Shown here one piece after another: positions 44,965 to 55,093 of a DNA stretch of 64,000 nucleotides. A model generated the notes under the pieces. The model saw nothing but the letters and a program-made list of their open reading frames with translations, had not been told where the DNA came from and ran no database searches. Position numbers and translations under genes: made by a program. Numbering within the stretch: the stretch's first letter is position 1; each line of letters starts with the position of its first letter. The stretch lies in NCBI RefSeq assembly GCF_042660705.1, contig NZ_JBHSUQ010000001.1, one strand, 5' to 3'. The stretch is from Undibacterium_A arcticum. GTDB lineage: Bacteria; Pseudomonadota; Gammaproteobacteria; Burkholderiales; Burkholderiaceae_D.

Positions 44965-47313
44965 ATGCACGCTACGCGCAAACTCTGGACCTGGCTCGCA
45001 GTCATCTGCGTCCTGTCCTTCGCCGTTTTAGGCTGGGTCGGAACAGAGATTTATCTGACCGCACCGCCCATTCCAAAACAAGTCATCAGTACCAAGGGCA
45101 CTGTGCTGTTTTCAGAAGGACAGGTCCAACGCGGTCAGGAAGCATGGCTTTCCGCCGGTGGTCAGCAGTTGGGATCGGTATGGGGTCATGGCAGTTATGT
45201 CGCGCCGGATTGGTCGGCCGATTGGCTGCATCGTGAAGCATTGGCATTGCGTGAGCTGTGGTCGCAACGTGATTTCGACAAGCCATTTGAACAACTCGGC
45301 GTCGGTCAGCAAGGCGAATTGAACGGCCGCCTCAAGAGCGAGATGCGACGCAACACCTACGATGCCAAGACCGGCACCATTACGCTGTCGCCGGAACGCG
45401 CCGAGGCCGTCGCGCAAGTCGCACGGCACTATATCAGCCTGTTTGGCACTGACCCGTCACTGGACAAACTACGCGAACAATATGCGATGAATGCCGGATC
45501 GTTGCCCGATCCGGTTGATCTGCAAGCGCTACCGGCATTCATGTTCTGGTCCGCATGGTCGGCAGCAACCGATCGTCCAGGTGAATCCGATCTCAGCTAC
45601 ACCAGCAACTGGCCACACGAACCGCTGGTCGACAACACCCCGACCGCCGGTGCCGGCATCTGGTCGATCGCCAGTATCATTTTCATGATCGCCGCCATTG
45701 CGGGCATGATTTTCTACCACTCTACAGCCACGGAAGAAGGCGATCCTACGCCGCCCAAAGCCGACCCCTTGTTCGATCTGAAGCCGACACCGTCCATGCA
45801 GGCGACCAGGAAATACTTCTATGTGGTGATCGGTCTGATCCTGGCGCAAGTCGGCATGGGTGTGATCACCGCCCACTATGCGGTCGAGGGCCAGAGCTTC
45901 TTCGGCTTCCCGCTGGCGCAGATCCTGCCCTTTACGGTGAGCCGTACCATCCATACCCAGTTCGCGGTCTTGTGGATTGCGACCGCGTGGCTTGCTACCG
46001 GTCTGTATATCGCGCCTGCGATCTCGGGACATGAACCGAAGTTCCAGAAACTTGGTGTCGACGTACTGTTCTATGCCTTGCTATTCATCGTGGTCGGGTC
46101 CACCGCATTCGGCTGGCTCGGTTCGCTGCAGCACCTGGGAAACAATTTCAGCTTCTGGATCGGCAATCAAGGCCTGGAATACACCAGCATGGGCCGCATT
46201 TGGCAAGTGCTGCTGTTTATCGGCCTGCTGTTCTGGGTCACGCTGTTGGGGCGCGGACTGCTGCCTGCATTGAAAAAACCGTCCGAAAGCCGCGGCCTGA
46301 TTGCGATGGTATTCCTGGCAGCGCTGTGCATCGGCGCCTTTTATGCGACGTCGTTGACCTGGGGTCCGCATACGCATTACTCGATGATCGAGTACTGGCG
46401 CTGGTGGTTGGTGCATCTGTGGGTGGAAGGCTTCTTTGAAGTATTCGCCACGGCCGTCATTGCACTGTTGTTCACGCGTCTGGGCTTGATCCGCGCCACC
46501 ACCGCCAACAGCGCGATCGTGTTGGAAACCATCGTGTTCCTGTTCGGCGGCATTCTGGGCACCTTGCATCACCTGTATTTCACCGGCACGCCGACCTTCG
46601 TGATCGCGATCGGCGCCATGTTCTCGGCGCTGGAAGTGGTGCCGTTGGCAATGATCGGGGTCGAAGCCTATCGCAACTACCAACGCTCCAAGGCGGCGCC
46701 CTGGGTGCAGACATACAAGTGGTCGATTCTGTGTTTCATCGCGGTCGGCTTCTGGAACGTCGTCGGTGCAGGTTTGCTGGGTTTCTCGGTCAATACGCCG
46801 ATCGCGCTGTATTACATGCAAGGTCTCAACTTGACGGCAGCCCACGGCCATGCGGCGCTGTTCGGTGTGTATGGCATGCTGGGTATCGGCCTGCTGCTGT
46901 TTTGCCTGCGCGGCATGTCCGATCGTGCGGCCTGGTCTGACAGGCTATTACAGCCAATGTTTTGGTCGCTCAATATAGGGCTTGGAATGATGGTGTTCAT
47001 CTCACTGGTGCCGGCCGGTATCTACCAGGCCTGGGCCAGCATTACCAAGGGCATGTGGTTTGCTCGTTCACCGGAAGTGGTGCATTCGCATCTGATGGAA
47101 ACCTTGGTGTGGATGCGGGTGCCGGGCGATGTGGTGTTCGCAATCGGCACCCTGTTTCTGACCTTGTTCGCGTTACGTTTGTTGACGCGAGGCCAACGCA
47201 AACAGCCGGCAATGGCGCCTGTGGCAGGAGCCAAAGAGCGTGATCAGAATTTGATCAACCGTCGCTTGAAGGGGCCAGTCAAGGCTGGCCTCGTCGGTTC
47301 ACTAGCACAATGA
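44965..47313 (+). CDS. norB: Quinol-dependent nitric oxide reductase (qNOR)
   Basis: 782 residues, the long single-subunit form: an N-terminal extracytoplasmic domain (about residues 40-220, without heme c motif) and about 14 TM segments. The heme-copper-oxidase-like core has heme/FeB ligands in TIHTQFAVLW, HLWVEGFFEVFATAV (including the FeB-site Glu), TLHHLYFTGTP and NLTAAHGHAALFGVYG. It reduces 2 NO to N2O using quinol. No denitrification genes surround it, so NO detoxification is the likely role. A ribosome site AAGGAA precedes the ATG; two small genes follow closely. Confidence 0.95.
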   Translation: MHATRKLWTWLAVICVLSFAVLGWVGTEIYLTAPPIPKQVISTKGTVLFSEGQVQRGQEAWLSAGGQQLGSVWGHGSYVAPDWSADWLHREALALRELWSQRDFDKPFEQLGVGQQGELNGRLKSEMRRNTYDAKTGTITLSPERAEAVAQVARHYISLFGTDPSLDKLREQYAMNAGSLPDPVDLQALPAFMFWSAWSAATDRPGESDLSYTSNWPHEPLVDNTPTAGAGIWSIASIIFMIAAIAGMIFYHSTATEEGDPTPPKADPLFDLKPTPSMQATRKYFYVVIGLILAQVGMGVITAHYAVEGQSFFGFPLAQILPFTVSRTIHTQFAVLWIATAWLATGLYIAPAISGHEPKFQKLGVDVLFYALLFIVVGSTAFGWLGSLQHLGNNFSFWIGNQGLEYTSMGRIWQVLLFIGLLFWVTLLGRGLLPALKKPSESRGLIAMVFLAALCIGAFYATSLTWGPHTHYSMIEYWRWWLVHLWVEGFFEVFATAVIALLFTRLGLIRATTANSAIVLETIVFLFGGILGTLHHLYFTGTPTFVIAIGAMFSALEVVPLAMIGVEAYRNYQRSKAAPWVQTYKWSILCFIAVGFWNVVGAGLLGFSVNTPIALYYMQGLNLTAAHGHAALFGVYGMLGIGLLLFCLRGMSDRAAWSDRLLQPMFWSLNIGLGMMVFISLVPAGIYQAWASITKGMWFARSPEVVHSHLMETLVWMRVPGDVVFAIGTLFLTLFALRLLTRGQRKQPAMAPVAGAKERDQNLINRRLKGPVKAGLVGSLAQ

Positions 47314-47324
47314 GGAGTTTTACC

Positions 47325-47588
47325 ATGGCACACAATTGTTCCCTTCCTGTAATAGCCGAAGGCATCCACCCATTCGACGCACGCGGCGTCGCCAAGCGAT
47401 TCCGGCACGCCGCGATTTTTGGTGCGCTCGACGCGCTGCAAGCCGGCGAGACCATGCGCTTTTGCAACGATCATGATCCATTACCATTGCTGTCGCAGAT
47501 TAATGCTCACTTTGGCTCACGCATCGAGATTGCATATGTATCGCGCGCACCGGGAGAAATCGTTATCGATTTTGTGGTGACGGGCTGA
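47325..47588 (+). CDS. DUF2249 protein
   Basis: 87 residues from the ATG at 47325, 11 bases after norB. The DUF2249 core is HPFDARGVAKRFRHAAIFGA, then ETMRFCNDHDPLPLLSQINA. Related domains accompany NO and nitrite stress genes and ScdA/hemerythrin proteins in many bacteria; they resemble a TusA-like fold. The role is unknown, but the spacing shows co-transcription with norB. Confidence 0.85.
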   Translation: MAHNCSLPVIAEGIHPFDARGVAKRFRHAAIFGALDALQAGETMRFCNDHDPLPLLSQINAHFGSRIEIAYVSRAPGEIVIDFVVTG

Positions 47589-47600
47589 GTTATTCTGGCC

Positions 47601-47981
47601 ATGGATTACCTCGCGATCAAGCATCTCCATATCGCTTGTGCCACGTTGAGCGGTAGCCTGTTCTTGCTGCGCGGGGTCTGGATGCTGCGTGACTCGACAA
47701 TGCTGCAGCGGCGCTGGGTCAGAATCGCGCCGCACATGGTCGATGCCTTACTCCTCACTAGCGCAATGATCATGGTGATCTGGAGCGGGCAGTATCCCTT
47801 CGTGCAAAACTGGCTCACCGCCAAGGTCCTCGCGTTGATCGCCTACATTGCACTGGGCAGCATCGCGTTAAAACGTGGCAGGAGCAAGCCTGTGCGCGTT
47901 TGCGCATTCATCGCGGCGGTGGCGACATTTGCTTATATCGGATCGGTAGCGACGACGAAACAGGTGCTGGTGTTTGCGTAG
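47601..47981 (+). CDS. SirB2-family membrane protein
   Basis: 126 residues, four predicted TM segments, SirB2 family: YLAIKHLHIACATLSGSLFL, LRGVWMLRDSTMLQRRWVRI, HMVDALLLTSAMIMVIW. It follows the DUF2249 gene by 12 bases as third gene of the norB operon. SirB2 proteins are of unknown function, and the original 'invasion gene regulator' name is probably misleading. The link to NO defence is suggested only by position. Confidence 0.85.
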   Translation: MDYLAIKHLHIACATLSGSLFLLRGVWMLRDSTMLQRRWVRIAPHMVDALLLTSAMIMVIWSGQYPFVQNWLTAKVLALIAYIALGSIALKRGRSKPVRVCAFIAAVATFAYIGSVATTKQVLVFA

Positions 47982-48264
47982 CCCATTATCTGCAAATGAG
48001 CTTGCATTTATCAGCCACGGCTCTCATTCCATGGCTGTGGGCTCGCGATAATTGCAAACGAAATGCCAGGCTCTAGACCATCCACAATTGACGCAATGCA
48101 GCGAGTTTCTGGATACAAGCCGACTGTCCGCTTTCGACCCTGCGGTCAAACGATGTGACGAACATCAGTTGACCAGTCCCGCTCTGAAGCGGTCGTAGAT
48201 CACAACAGCGGTCGGCCGTCTGTCCCGGGGGGCAAGAAACAACCAATGAAAACAGTTTGGGCTA

Positions 48265-50118
48265 TCAGGCCTTTGATCGAGCAAACACCTCAAACTGGTC
48301 GGCCGGCAGTGGCTTGCTATAGTAATAGCCCTGCATCTCCTCGCAACCCTGTGCACGCAGGAACGCCAGTTGCTCCGCCGTTTCCACGCCCTCGGCAATG
48401 ACCCGCAGCTTGAGGCTTCTCCCCATGCTAATGATGGCGCTGACGATGGCTGCATCGCCAGCATCCGTGCTGATGTCGCGCACGAACGACTGGTCGATTT
48501 TCAGTGCGTCGACCGGAAACCGCCTGAGATAGCTCAGGCTGGAATAGCCGGTGCCGAAGTCATCGATGGCAAGCCGCACGCCCATGTCATGGAGTGCACG
48601 GAGCACGGAGCCCGTGGACTCGATATTTTGCATGAGGACGCCTTCGGTGATTTCAAGTTCGAGGTAGTGCGGCTCCAGCTGAGTTTCGTGCAGCACTGCG
48701 CGAATGCCTTCGAGGAAGCCCTTGTTCCGGAACTCCAGGGGGGAGATGTTGACCGCCATGGACAGCGGTGGCAGATCGGCATCCCGCCAAGCCCGGGCCT
48801 GCCGGCACGCTTCGCGCAGCACCCACTGGCTGATCGGCACGATCAGGCCACTGTCCTCGGCAATGGGGATGAACTGAGCGGGGGAGACAAATCCTCGATC
48901 CGGGCGCCACCAGCGGATGAGCGCCTCGGCGCCGGTAATCGCCCCGGTCTCAAGATTCAGCTTCGGCTGGTAATGCAAGACAAACTCGTGCTGCTCCAGA
49001 GCATGGCGCAATCCATCTTCGATTGATTGCTGCTCGCGGGCGCGGAGGTTCATGTCCGTTAAAAAAAACCGGAAATCATCGCGCCCATTTTCTTTGGCAT
49101 TGTGCATCGCGGCTTCCGCTTTTTTGATCAAGGTGTCCGCATCCTCGCCATCACTCGGGTAGATGCTGATACCCAGACTCGCGGTGATGCTGATATCGTG
49201 CCCCGCGATGCATTGCGGCATTCTGAGTGCAGCGAGCAGCTTTTCCGCAATGCCGATGGTTTGTTGCGGGTGCGTCACATCCGTCAGCAGAAGCACGAAT
49301 TCATCCGCGCCGTGGCGGAAAACGGAGTCCGATTTGCGCACAGTCGCCACCAGGCGTCCTGCAACCGACTTGAGCAATGCATCGCCGATCGGGTGTCCCA
49401 TGCCATTGTTGATGCGTTTGAAACGATCCAGACCGAGGAATATCACAGCTAGCTGTGTCCGATGACGGCAGGAGATGGACATCGCCTGCGTCAGCCGATC
49501 CTGGAGCAGGGTGCCATTGGGTAGGTCCGTGAGAGCGTCATACTGAAGCAAGTGGGACATTTTCAGAAGCTCAAGCGCTCTTTCCTCGATGGTTTTCTCC
49601 AGGCAGCTCATTTTCAAGGCCGCGTCTTGCGTCATCTGCCACTTCACGGTCAGCGCGTTGGCCATTTGACGGATCTCGATGTTGTCGAACGGCTTCTTCA
49701 GGATGAGCAGCCGATCACCCAGCTCGAGGCGCTCCGACATCGTCTCCCAGGAATAATCGGAATAGGCAGTGCAGAGGGCGATCTGCAGCTGTGGATCGAC
49801 CTGCCAGAGGCGCTCGATGGTCTCGACACCGTCCCATCCGGGCGGCATGCGCATGTCGATGAACGCCATGGCATAGGGTCTATTCTCCGCCAGCGCGCAT
49901 ATGACCATGGCCAGGGCTTCCTGCCCCTGATACGCGGAATCGAGTTCGAAGGCCTGGCGCACCGTCGGGGCATCGCCGAACAGGGCCGCCTCGGACGAGG
50001 CCAGTGCGGCTTCGCTGTCCCGATCCGAGCCGAGAATCTTCTGGAAATCCTGGTGAATCGATGGGGTGTCGTCGATCACCAGGATGCGTCGGTTGCCGGT
50101 GTTGGGCGGCCAGCTCAT
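48265..50118 (-). CDS. Response regulator with REC, degenerate GGDEF and EAL domains
   Basis: 617 residues. REC at about residues 10-155 with phosphoacceptor D88 in AFIDMRMPPGWDG; GGDEF at about 195-350; EAL at about 365-610. The cyclase motif reads GADEF (G270-F274) rather than GGDEF, so diguanylate cyclase activity is doubtful, though GTP binding may persist. The EAL site is complete: E398 in EALIRW, then EITEGVLM, DDFGTGYSS and KIDQSFV, so it likely degrades c-di-GMP. The start overlaps the sensor kinase stop by four bases. Confidence 0.92.
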   Translation of the reverse strand: MSWPPNTGNRRILVIDDTPSIHQDFQKILGSDRDSEAALASSEAALFGDAPTVRQAFELDSAYQGQEALAMVICALAENRPYAMAFIDMRMPPGWDGVETIERLWQVDPQLQIALCTAYSDYSWETMSERLELGDRLLILKKPFDNIEIRQMANALTVKWQMTQDAALKMSCLEKTIEERALELLKMSHLLQYDALTDLPNGTLLQDRLTQAMSISCRHRTQLAVIFLGLDRFKRINNGMGHPIGDALLKSVAGRLVATVRKSDSVFRHGADEFVLLLTDVTHPQQTIGIAEKLLAALRMPQCIAGHDISITASLGISIYPSDGEDADTLIKKAEAAMHNAKENGRDDFRFFLTDMNLRAREQQSIEDGLRHALEQHEFVLHYQPKLNLETGAITGAEALIRWWRPDRGFVSPAQFIPIAEDSGLIVPISQWVLREACRQARAWRDADLPPLSMAVNISPLEFRNKGFLEGIRAVLHETQLEPHYLELEITEGVLMQNIESTGSVLRALHDMGVRLAIDDFGTGYSSLSYLRRFPVDALKIDQSFVRDISTDAGDAAIVSAIISMGRSLKLRVIAEGVETAEQLAFLRAQGCEEMQGYYYSKPLPADQFEVFARSKA

Positions 50119-51798
50119 GCGAAAACTTCCGGAGGGGGAAGCGGTAGTTCGAGGGTGAAGGTCGCACCAAGGCCGATGCCGTCACTCTGCGCCAGCAGCG
50201 ATCCGCCCAGTTCCTTAGCTGCCAGTGCGCCGCTGTGCAGGCCAAAGCCGTGTCCGTCCTTGCGGGTGGTGAAACCGTGATTGAAGATCCGCGTCAGGTT
50301 CTCCGCTGGAATCCCGGCTCCGTTGTCAGTGACCGAAAGCCTGACTCGGCCATCACCGCTGGTCAGGCGCAACGTCAAGCGCTTGTCAGTGCGCCCAGAG
50401 TCGTCGCACGCGTGCCTGGCGTTGCTCACCAAGTTCACCAGGATCTGCAGGGTCTTGTGCTTGTCTAGCATGATTAGGGGCACCTCGTCGATTTCGTGGA
50501 TGACCTCCACGCCGTGACGGATCAAAGAGCTCATATCCATGCGCAGACTGTCTTCCAGCAACTCCCTGACATTGACGCGTTCCTCGACGCCGGACGCTGT
50601 GGCGAAGGTTTGTTGCATCGCCACGATCACCTTGATGTGGTCGATATTCTGGCGCAGGAAATTCAGTTCCTTGACGCTCGCTTCCTGATCGGCCTGCAGG
50701 TGTTCGGAGAGTTGGAGCAGATAGGCCGGCAGAAGCTTGCCGCGGAGATCACTACTGAGGTAAGCCCCTAGGTCGAGTTCGTGTTCTTGCAGCAGGGCGG
50801 CGGCTCTGCTCAAACCCGAAACCTTGGACTTGCTGATGCGCTCCGCCACCAGCGTGGCGGAGACGTTGACGCTGTTGAGCACGTTACCGACGTTATGCAG
50901 CACCCCTGTGGCCACCTCCGCCATGCCCGCCTTGCGCGAAGCCTCGAGTAACTGCTTGTGCACTTGCTCCAGTTGCTCGGTGCGTTCCTTTACGCGTTTC
51001 TCCAAATCGTCGTTGGCAATCTGAAGCGCCCCTTCCGCCTTTGCGAGCGCGGCGAAGTTGGTCGCTTGGTCTGCGCGCCACCGGTGCAGCTTGCTCCAGA
51101 CCAATAGCCACGTGACGCATAAAGACGATGGAAAACATTGCAGCGGTGACGAAAAAAAGCGCCTGGTTGCGCTTGTCGCGCTGGCTCGCGGCGAGGTCTT
51201 CCTGAATATGCTGCACGAGCCGGACGATCCCCTCGGCATAGATTTTTTTCTGCGCCTCATACGCTTCGCTAAACAAAATCAGCTTCGCTTGGCCGGGCTG
51301 TCCGGCCCGGACCAGCGCGAAGGCCTGATTCTCCATGTCCACTAATTTTAGATTGGCTGCGTCCGTCTGTTTGGTCGCCTCGGCGCTTTCGGACAGGATC
51401 GTGAGCTGCAGCGTTTCCTTGATGACGGCATCCAGTTGGGACTCGAACTGGCGGTAGCGCCGCTCCCACTGCAAGTCGCCTGTGGTTGCCGCCATGCGGG
51501 CGGACATGGTTAGCACCTCGTCCAGGTGGACGACGCGTCCGCTCAGTTCCTGGAGGCGCAAATTGCGCAGTTGCACCGTTGTCACATTCCGAAACAAATC
51601 GAACGTGGACCAAAGCATGGTGAGCAATACCACGGTCGTGAGCACCAATCCGATGGCCAGCCATCTGACCGGAAATGGAGTCCCTGTGCCGGTTTCCGGG
51701 ATTGTCGTGTTGTTCAATGCATGGAGAATTTCGTTCAGGCCAGCCGGGGCAGATGGCAATTCTTGCTGGCTGTTTTCTCCCTCGGGAGGTAGGCGCAT
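50115..51798 (-). pseudogene. Membrane sensor histidine kinase, one frameshift in TM2
   Basis: About 560 residues. Start at 51798 (MRLPPEGENSQQ) with AAAGGAA upstream. TM1 RWLAIGLVLTTVVLLTMLWS, a helical periplasmic sensor region of about 130 residues, and TM2 (FFVTAAMFSIVF...VTWLLVWSKL). The frame shifts near 51118-51124 within TM2. Then follow a coiled coil (LEKRVKERTEQLEQVHKQLL), the phosphoacceptor box GVLHNVGNVLNSVN, an N-box SNARHACDDSG and the ATP motif DNGAGIPAENLTRIFNHGFT. HNVGN-type kinases often pair with GGDEF/EAL regulators; here the regulator gene overlaps the kinase stop (ATGA). Signal unknown. Confidence 0.82.
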
Positions 51799-52196
51799 GC
51801 TAATTCCTTTCCGGCTGGCATGGTAGTAGGTGGACAACGGTGGAGCCGTTGTGCAGTCCTTAACCGAGTGTAGGCGTCCTGCGTCTTGATGTACAGAAAC
51901 ATCAGGAGCGAGGTGAATACCACGCTCAGCCCGGTCACGGGGAAGCCAGCTCAGTGGTCGCTGAAACAGGCTTGTTATGCTTCCGGGTCAACGCCATGAG
52001 GCAACCTAGCAGCCGATTGTCAGTCTCGCTGGTCGCAGGCGGCAAGGCCCAGAACTCGGCGTTGTTTATGGCAACGGCATCGCTCGGCTGTATTGTCGGG
52101 GAGTCCCCGAACATTAGTTGGTATATAGCAACAAGACCATCGTTAACCTAAATGCATTGATACAGCGGAACTGCGCGACAAGAGGTTGCGGGGGGA
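51799..52196. other. Intergenic stretch, no supported gene
   Basis: About 400 bases. One short minus-strand reading with a hydrophobic segment (GLSVVFTSLLMFLYIK, near 51940-51890) could be a worn C-terminus of a membrane protein, but it has no matching start or family motif. A GGGGACTCCCCG-type palindrome lies near 52100-52113. Confidence 0.4.
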
Positions 52197-52615
52197 TTAC
52201 CCTAGATTGCCGATATGAATGCCGTCATTTGCAATTAATGTGAGACCGCGACAATGGAAGGTGGAATAGTCCTGATCGGAATTGTCGCCCTTGAATTCCT
52301 TGACCATGTTCAACTCGGCAAAACCGTAGATGTGCAGCGAAGTGTCGGAGTTCGGCAGGCGGAAAGAATTGGGAATATCGCCCAGCACCACCGCATCCTT
52401 GCTGCGCAGTTCGACCTGTTCCACGCGGTCGGCCAGCGCCGCGTCTGGCGCTGCCTGCTTGGCGTTTTTTTCAATTGATTCAATTCGTCGCGCAATTGCT
52501 TGATTTCGGCGCGCATCTGCGCAAGTTCTTGCGACGATTGAGCATACGACGGCAGCGCTGTCATGGCGAACATCAAGACGATGGATGCGCTCAAGCTTGT
52601 ACGTTGTAAATTCAT
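52197..52615 (-). pseudogene. N-terminal fragment of a DcaP-like trimeric porin
   Basis: Starts with a signal peptide (MNLQRTSLSASIVLMFAMTA, cleaved after SYA), then a coiled coil SSQELAQMRAEIKQLRDELN and the barrel opening LGDIPNSFRLPNSDTSLHIY, GFAELNMVKEFKGDNSDQDY. A missing A in the run at 52465-52471 shifts the frame after QLKK. More importantly, homology stops at about 52255 after DYSTF and a full porin would need about 250 more residues, so the gene is truncated by deletion or insertion. It lies 63 bases after the binding-protein gene; the pair may once have imported one solute across both membranes. Confidence 0.75.
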
Positions 52616-52678
52616 GTGTCTTTTTCCCCCTGTGGATTATCAAATTTGTTGTTATGGTATTCACTAATACGCTTATGG

Positions 52679-53442
52679 CTACAGGCAACGGATGTCGCCT
52701 TTGAAGTATTTTTTTCCGAGAGGTTCTTGTACGTGCCATCGGTCATCAGTTCCGCCAGCGCTTTGTCATATGCGGCAGTTAGCGTCGGATTGCCTTTCTT
52801 GATAGCGGCCGCAATCCTTTCAACGAAAAGGAATCTGCCCATTTTCAAGCCTGCACCCGGATTGGTTTCGAGCGCGATCTTGACCGCAAACAGATCACTT
52901 ACCCACGCATCTACACGGCCGTTGATCAATGCCGAGCGCGCGTCTATATCCTGCGGAAAATTTTTCACCTCTTTAACGCCAGGCAATTTTTTTACGCTCT
53001 CAAAATACGTGGAACCGGTTTGCACAGCGACGACTTTGTCCCGTAATGACTCGGCCGTTCTGATTGCCGGATCCTTGGACACAATCACGCCGCCGCTGCA
53101 ATAGTGCGGACTGGTGAACCCTACTGCCTTGGACCGCTCCTCGGTAATGCCAAACGATGCCATCACCACATCCCAGCGGTCTTGGCGCAGACCAGCCAAC
53201 AACGCGTCGAATGTCAATGATTTCCACTCAACCGCCAGCCCCATTTTTTTGGCGACTGCGTCGCCCAATTCCACTTCAAAGCCCGTGAGTTTGGAACCTT
53301 GAAAATAGTTAAATGGGGGATATGCGCCTTCGGTTGCTATGATGATCTTTCCGTCTTTTTTGATTTCATCCAAGGTGCGTGATTGTGCGGTCAGAGCGGC
53401 GATGCACAACAATATGGTGATGAATGCGTGGAACAATTTCAT
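52679..53442 (-). pseudogene. Polar amino-acid-type substrate-binding protein (SBP_bac_3), frameshift at the C-terminus
   Basis: 254 residues after repair. Start at 53442 (MKLFHAFITILLCIAALTAQ, signal peptide). The type II periplasmic-binding core is KIIIATEGAYPPFNYFQGSK, LTGFEVELGDAVAKKMGL, and the mid GSTYFESVKKLPGV. Near the end the T7 run 52709-52715 breaks the frame; one extra A gives SEKKYFKGDIRCL and the stop at 52679. Only the last few residues are affected, so function might survive. No permease or ATPase gene is adjacent. It probably binds an amino acid such as Arg, Cys or Gln; which one is not readable. Confidence 0.8.
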
Positions 53443-53832
53443 TGAAGTAGTCTCCGTTCGAACAGGTTGTGAGTGCGCATTGCCAAAAACGATCGCCGCG
53501 CATTCCTGCTGCGCCGGTCGAAAAATCAGCCGTCCAAAATTAACATTCACCAAGCAAACGGCTCATCCATCCATGCGACCTGATGTTTCAGTTTTGTGTC
53601 GGGGTATTCTTTTTTTTTGCAATGGGTGTTGTAGAGCACGAGCAAATTCATGATTGTGTTAATGCCAATAATGGCGTTACTGCCCTGTCATTCCGGGAAA
53701 TCCTCATTCCCGAGGAGTGTGTGCCCGTTCAATTGAAAACCGAGATTACTACCCACGGTCTTGTGGCGGAAATGAATGTTTTTTGCGTGATGATCGAATT
53801 AATTCATACACTCGACGTTGATTCCGATGCAA
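53443..53832. other. Intergenic stretch, no supported gene
   Basis: About 390 bases between the binding-protein gene and the IS630 remnant. Plus-strand frames here have poor codon character, a T9 run near 53609-53617 and no recognisable domain. Probably promoter sequence plus decayed DNA. Confidence 0.4.
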
Positions 53833-54153
53833 CTACGCACCAGGGGCGGCGGTGGCGGGCCAGATGAACGGCTTGGGATTGGCGTTGTGATGGACGATGT
53901 AGTCATCGATGGCTGCGATCAATTCCGGCACGCTGTTGACCGCCCCGCGACGAAGGCGGTTCTGCGAGATGTCGCGGAAGAATCGGTCCACCATGTTCAA
54001 CCACGACGCCGAGGTAGGCGTGAGGTATGCTGAACCGCGGATGCTTGTGCAGATGACCTGACCACCGAGCACGTTGAGTGCGGCGAACCACGTGGTCGTG
54101 CCGTTGGCCGCCTCGGCTGCGCTCTCAGTGGTCAACGTCACCAAGCGAGCCAC
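53833..54153 (-). mobile_element. IS630-family transposase remnant
   Basis: About 100 residues of a DDE transposase of the IS630 type: GTTTWFAALNVLGGQVI, then LTPTSASWLNMVDRFFRDIS, and PELIAAIDDYIVHHNANPKP. The DNA between the first two segments, which would encode the second catalytic Asp region, is deleted, and a HKHPRFS piece survives in another frame. The N-terminal HTH is absent and the C-terminus is cut. Not functional. It marks past insertion between the porin/binding-protein region and the LysR gene. Confidence 0.8.
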
Positions 54154-54190
54154 GTTCGCCGGCTATCCATGAAAAGCCTGCGCTACCCCA

Positions 54191-55093
54191 TCAATTGCTC
54201 TTACAATACTGCTCCGCAGTGACCAGCAACCACTTCTCAAACGCCATCAACAAGGGCGAGCACTGCTTGCACTCCGGATAAACCAGGTAATACCCCTTGT
54301 CATTGCGCAGCGGCAAATCGCAAGGAATCAACAACTCGCCCACCGCCAATTCATTCAACACAAAAAACCGCGGCACCAGCGCGATCCCCAATCCGGCACG
54401 CGCCGCTTCCACCAGCATCGAGAACAATTCATAGCGTTGCCCTTTCATGCAATTGGCTTCGCGCACGCCCGCCTGCACCAGCCACTGACGCCAGGCATCG
54501 GGCCGTGCCGATTGATGCAGCAGCGTGAAATTTTCCAGATCCTCAGGCTTCAAGCTCGCGCGGCCGTTCAATAGGCGCGGACTGCAAACCGGCGTCATTT
54601 CTTCGCCGAACAAATGATGCGCGACGGCGCCCGGCCAGACCGGATTGCCGAAGTGGATCGCCGCATCGAAGGGCGTATCGGTGAACATGAAAGGCACGGC
54701 GCGCGTCGTCAAATTGAGCGTGATGTGCTCATGCTGCGCATAGAACTTCGGCAGACGCGGGATCAGCCAGCGCGTCGCAAAAGTCGGGATCACCGCCAAC
54801 TCCAGTATCCCGCCCGCGCCTTGATGGGCCATTGCCGCCAGTGTGTCTCGTTCGATTTTTTCAAGGCTCTCTCGCACCTGCCGCGCATACATCTGGCCGA
54901 CGTCAGTCAGACTGATGCGCTTTTTGATTCGATTGAAAAGCGGGACGCCGAGGTACTCTTCCAAGATCGCAATCTGTCGTCCGACCGCGCTTTGCGTCAG
55001 CGCCAGTTCATCGGCACTGCGCGTGAAACTTTGATGGCGCGCCGCCGCTTCAAACGCGATCAGCGCTTCGATGCTCGGGATTTTTCTTCTCAT
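54191..55093 (-). CDS. LysR-family regulator (GcvA-like), divergent from the aminomutase operon
   Basis: 300 residues, complete. HTH: SIEALIAFEAAARHQSFTRS, LTQSAVGRQIAILEEYLGVP. Effector domain of the GcvA/AmpR branch (FATRWLIPRLPKFYAQHEHI, FDAAIHFGNPVWPG). GcvA-like regulators typically control adjacent divergent amino-acid genes. The 134-base gap to the aminomutase gene holds both promoters. Effector unknown; an amino acid is a reasonable guess. Confidence 0.88.
   Translation of the reverse strand: MRRKIPSIEALIAFEAAARHQSFTRSADELALTQSAVGRQIAILEEYLGVPLFNRIKKRISLTDVGQMYARQVRESLEKIERDTLAAMAHQGAGGILELAVIPTFATRWLIPRLPKFYAQHEHITLNLTTRAVPFMFTDTPFDAAIHFGNPVWPGAVAHHLFGEEMTPVCSPRLLNGRASLKPEDLENFTLLHQSARPDAWRQWLVQAGVREANCMKGQRYELFSMLVEAARAGLGIALVPRFFVLNELAVGELLIPCDLPLRNDKGYYLVYPECKQCSPLLMAFEKWLLVTAEQYCKSN

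Noticed and set aside
51735..51938. Minus-strand 67-residue open frame with a hydrophobic N-terminus
   Set aside because: It overlaps the start of the sensor kinase in another frame, and only about 15 residues look membrane-like.
53583..53867. Plus-strand 94-residue open frame near the IS630 remnant
   Set aside because: It begins in a T-rich stretch, shows no domain, and overlaps the transposase remnant on the other strand.
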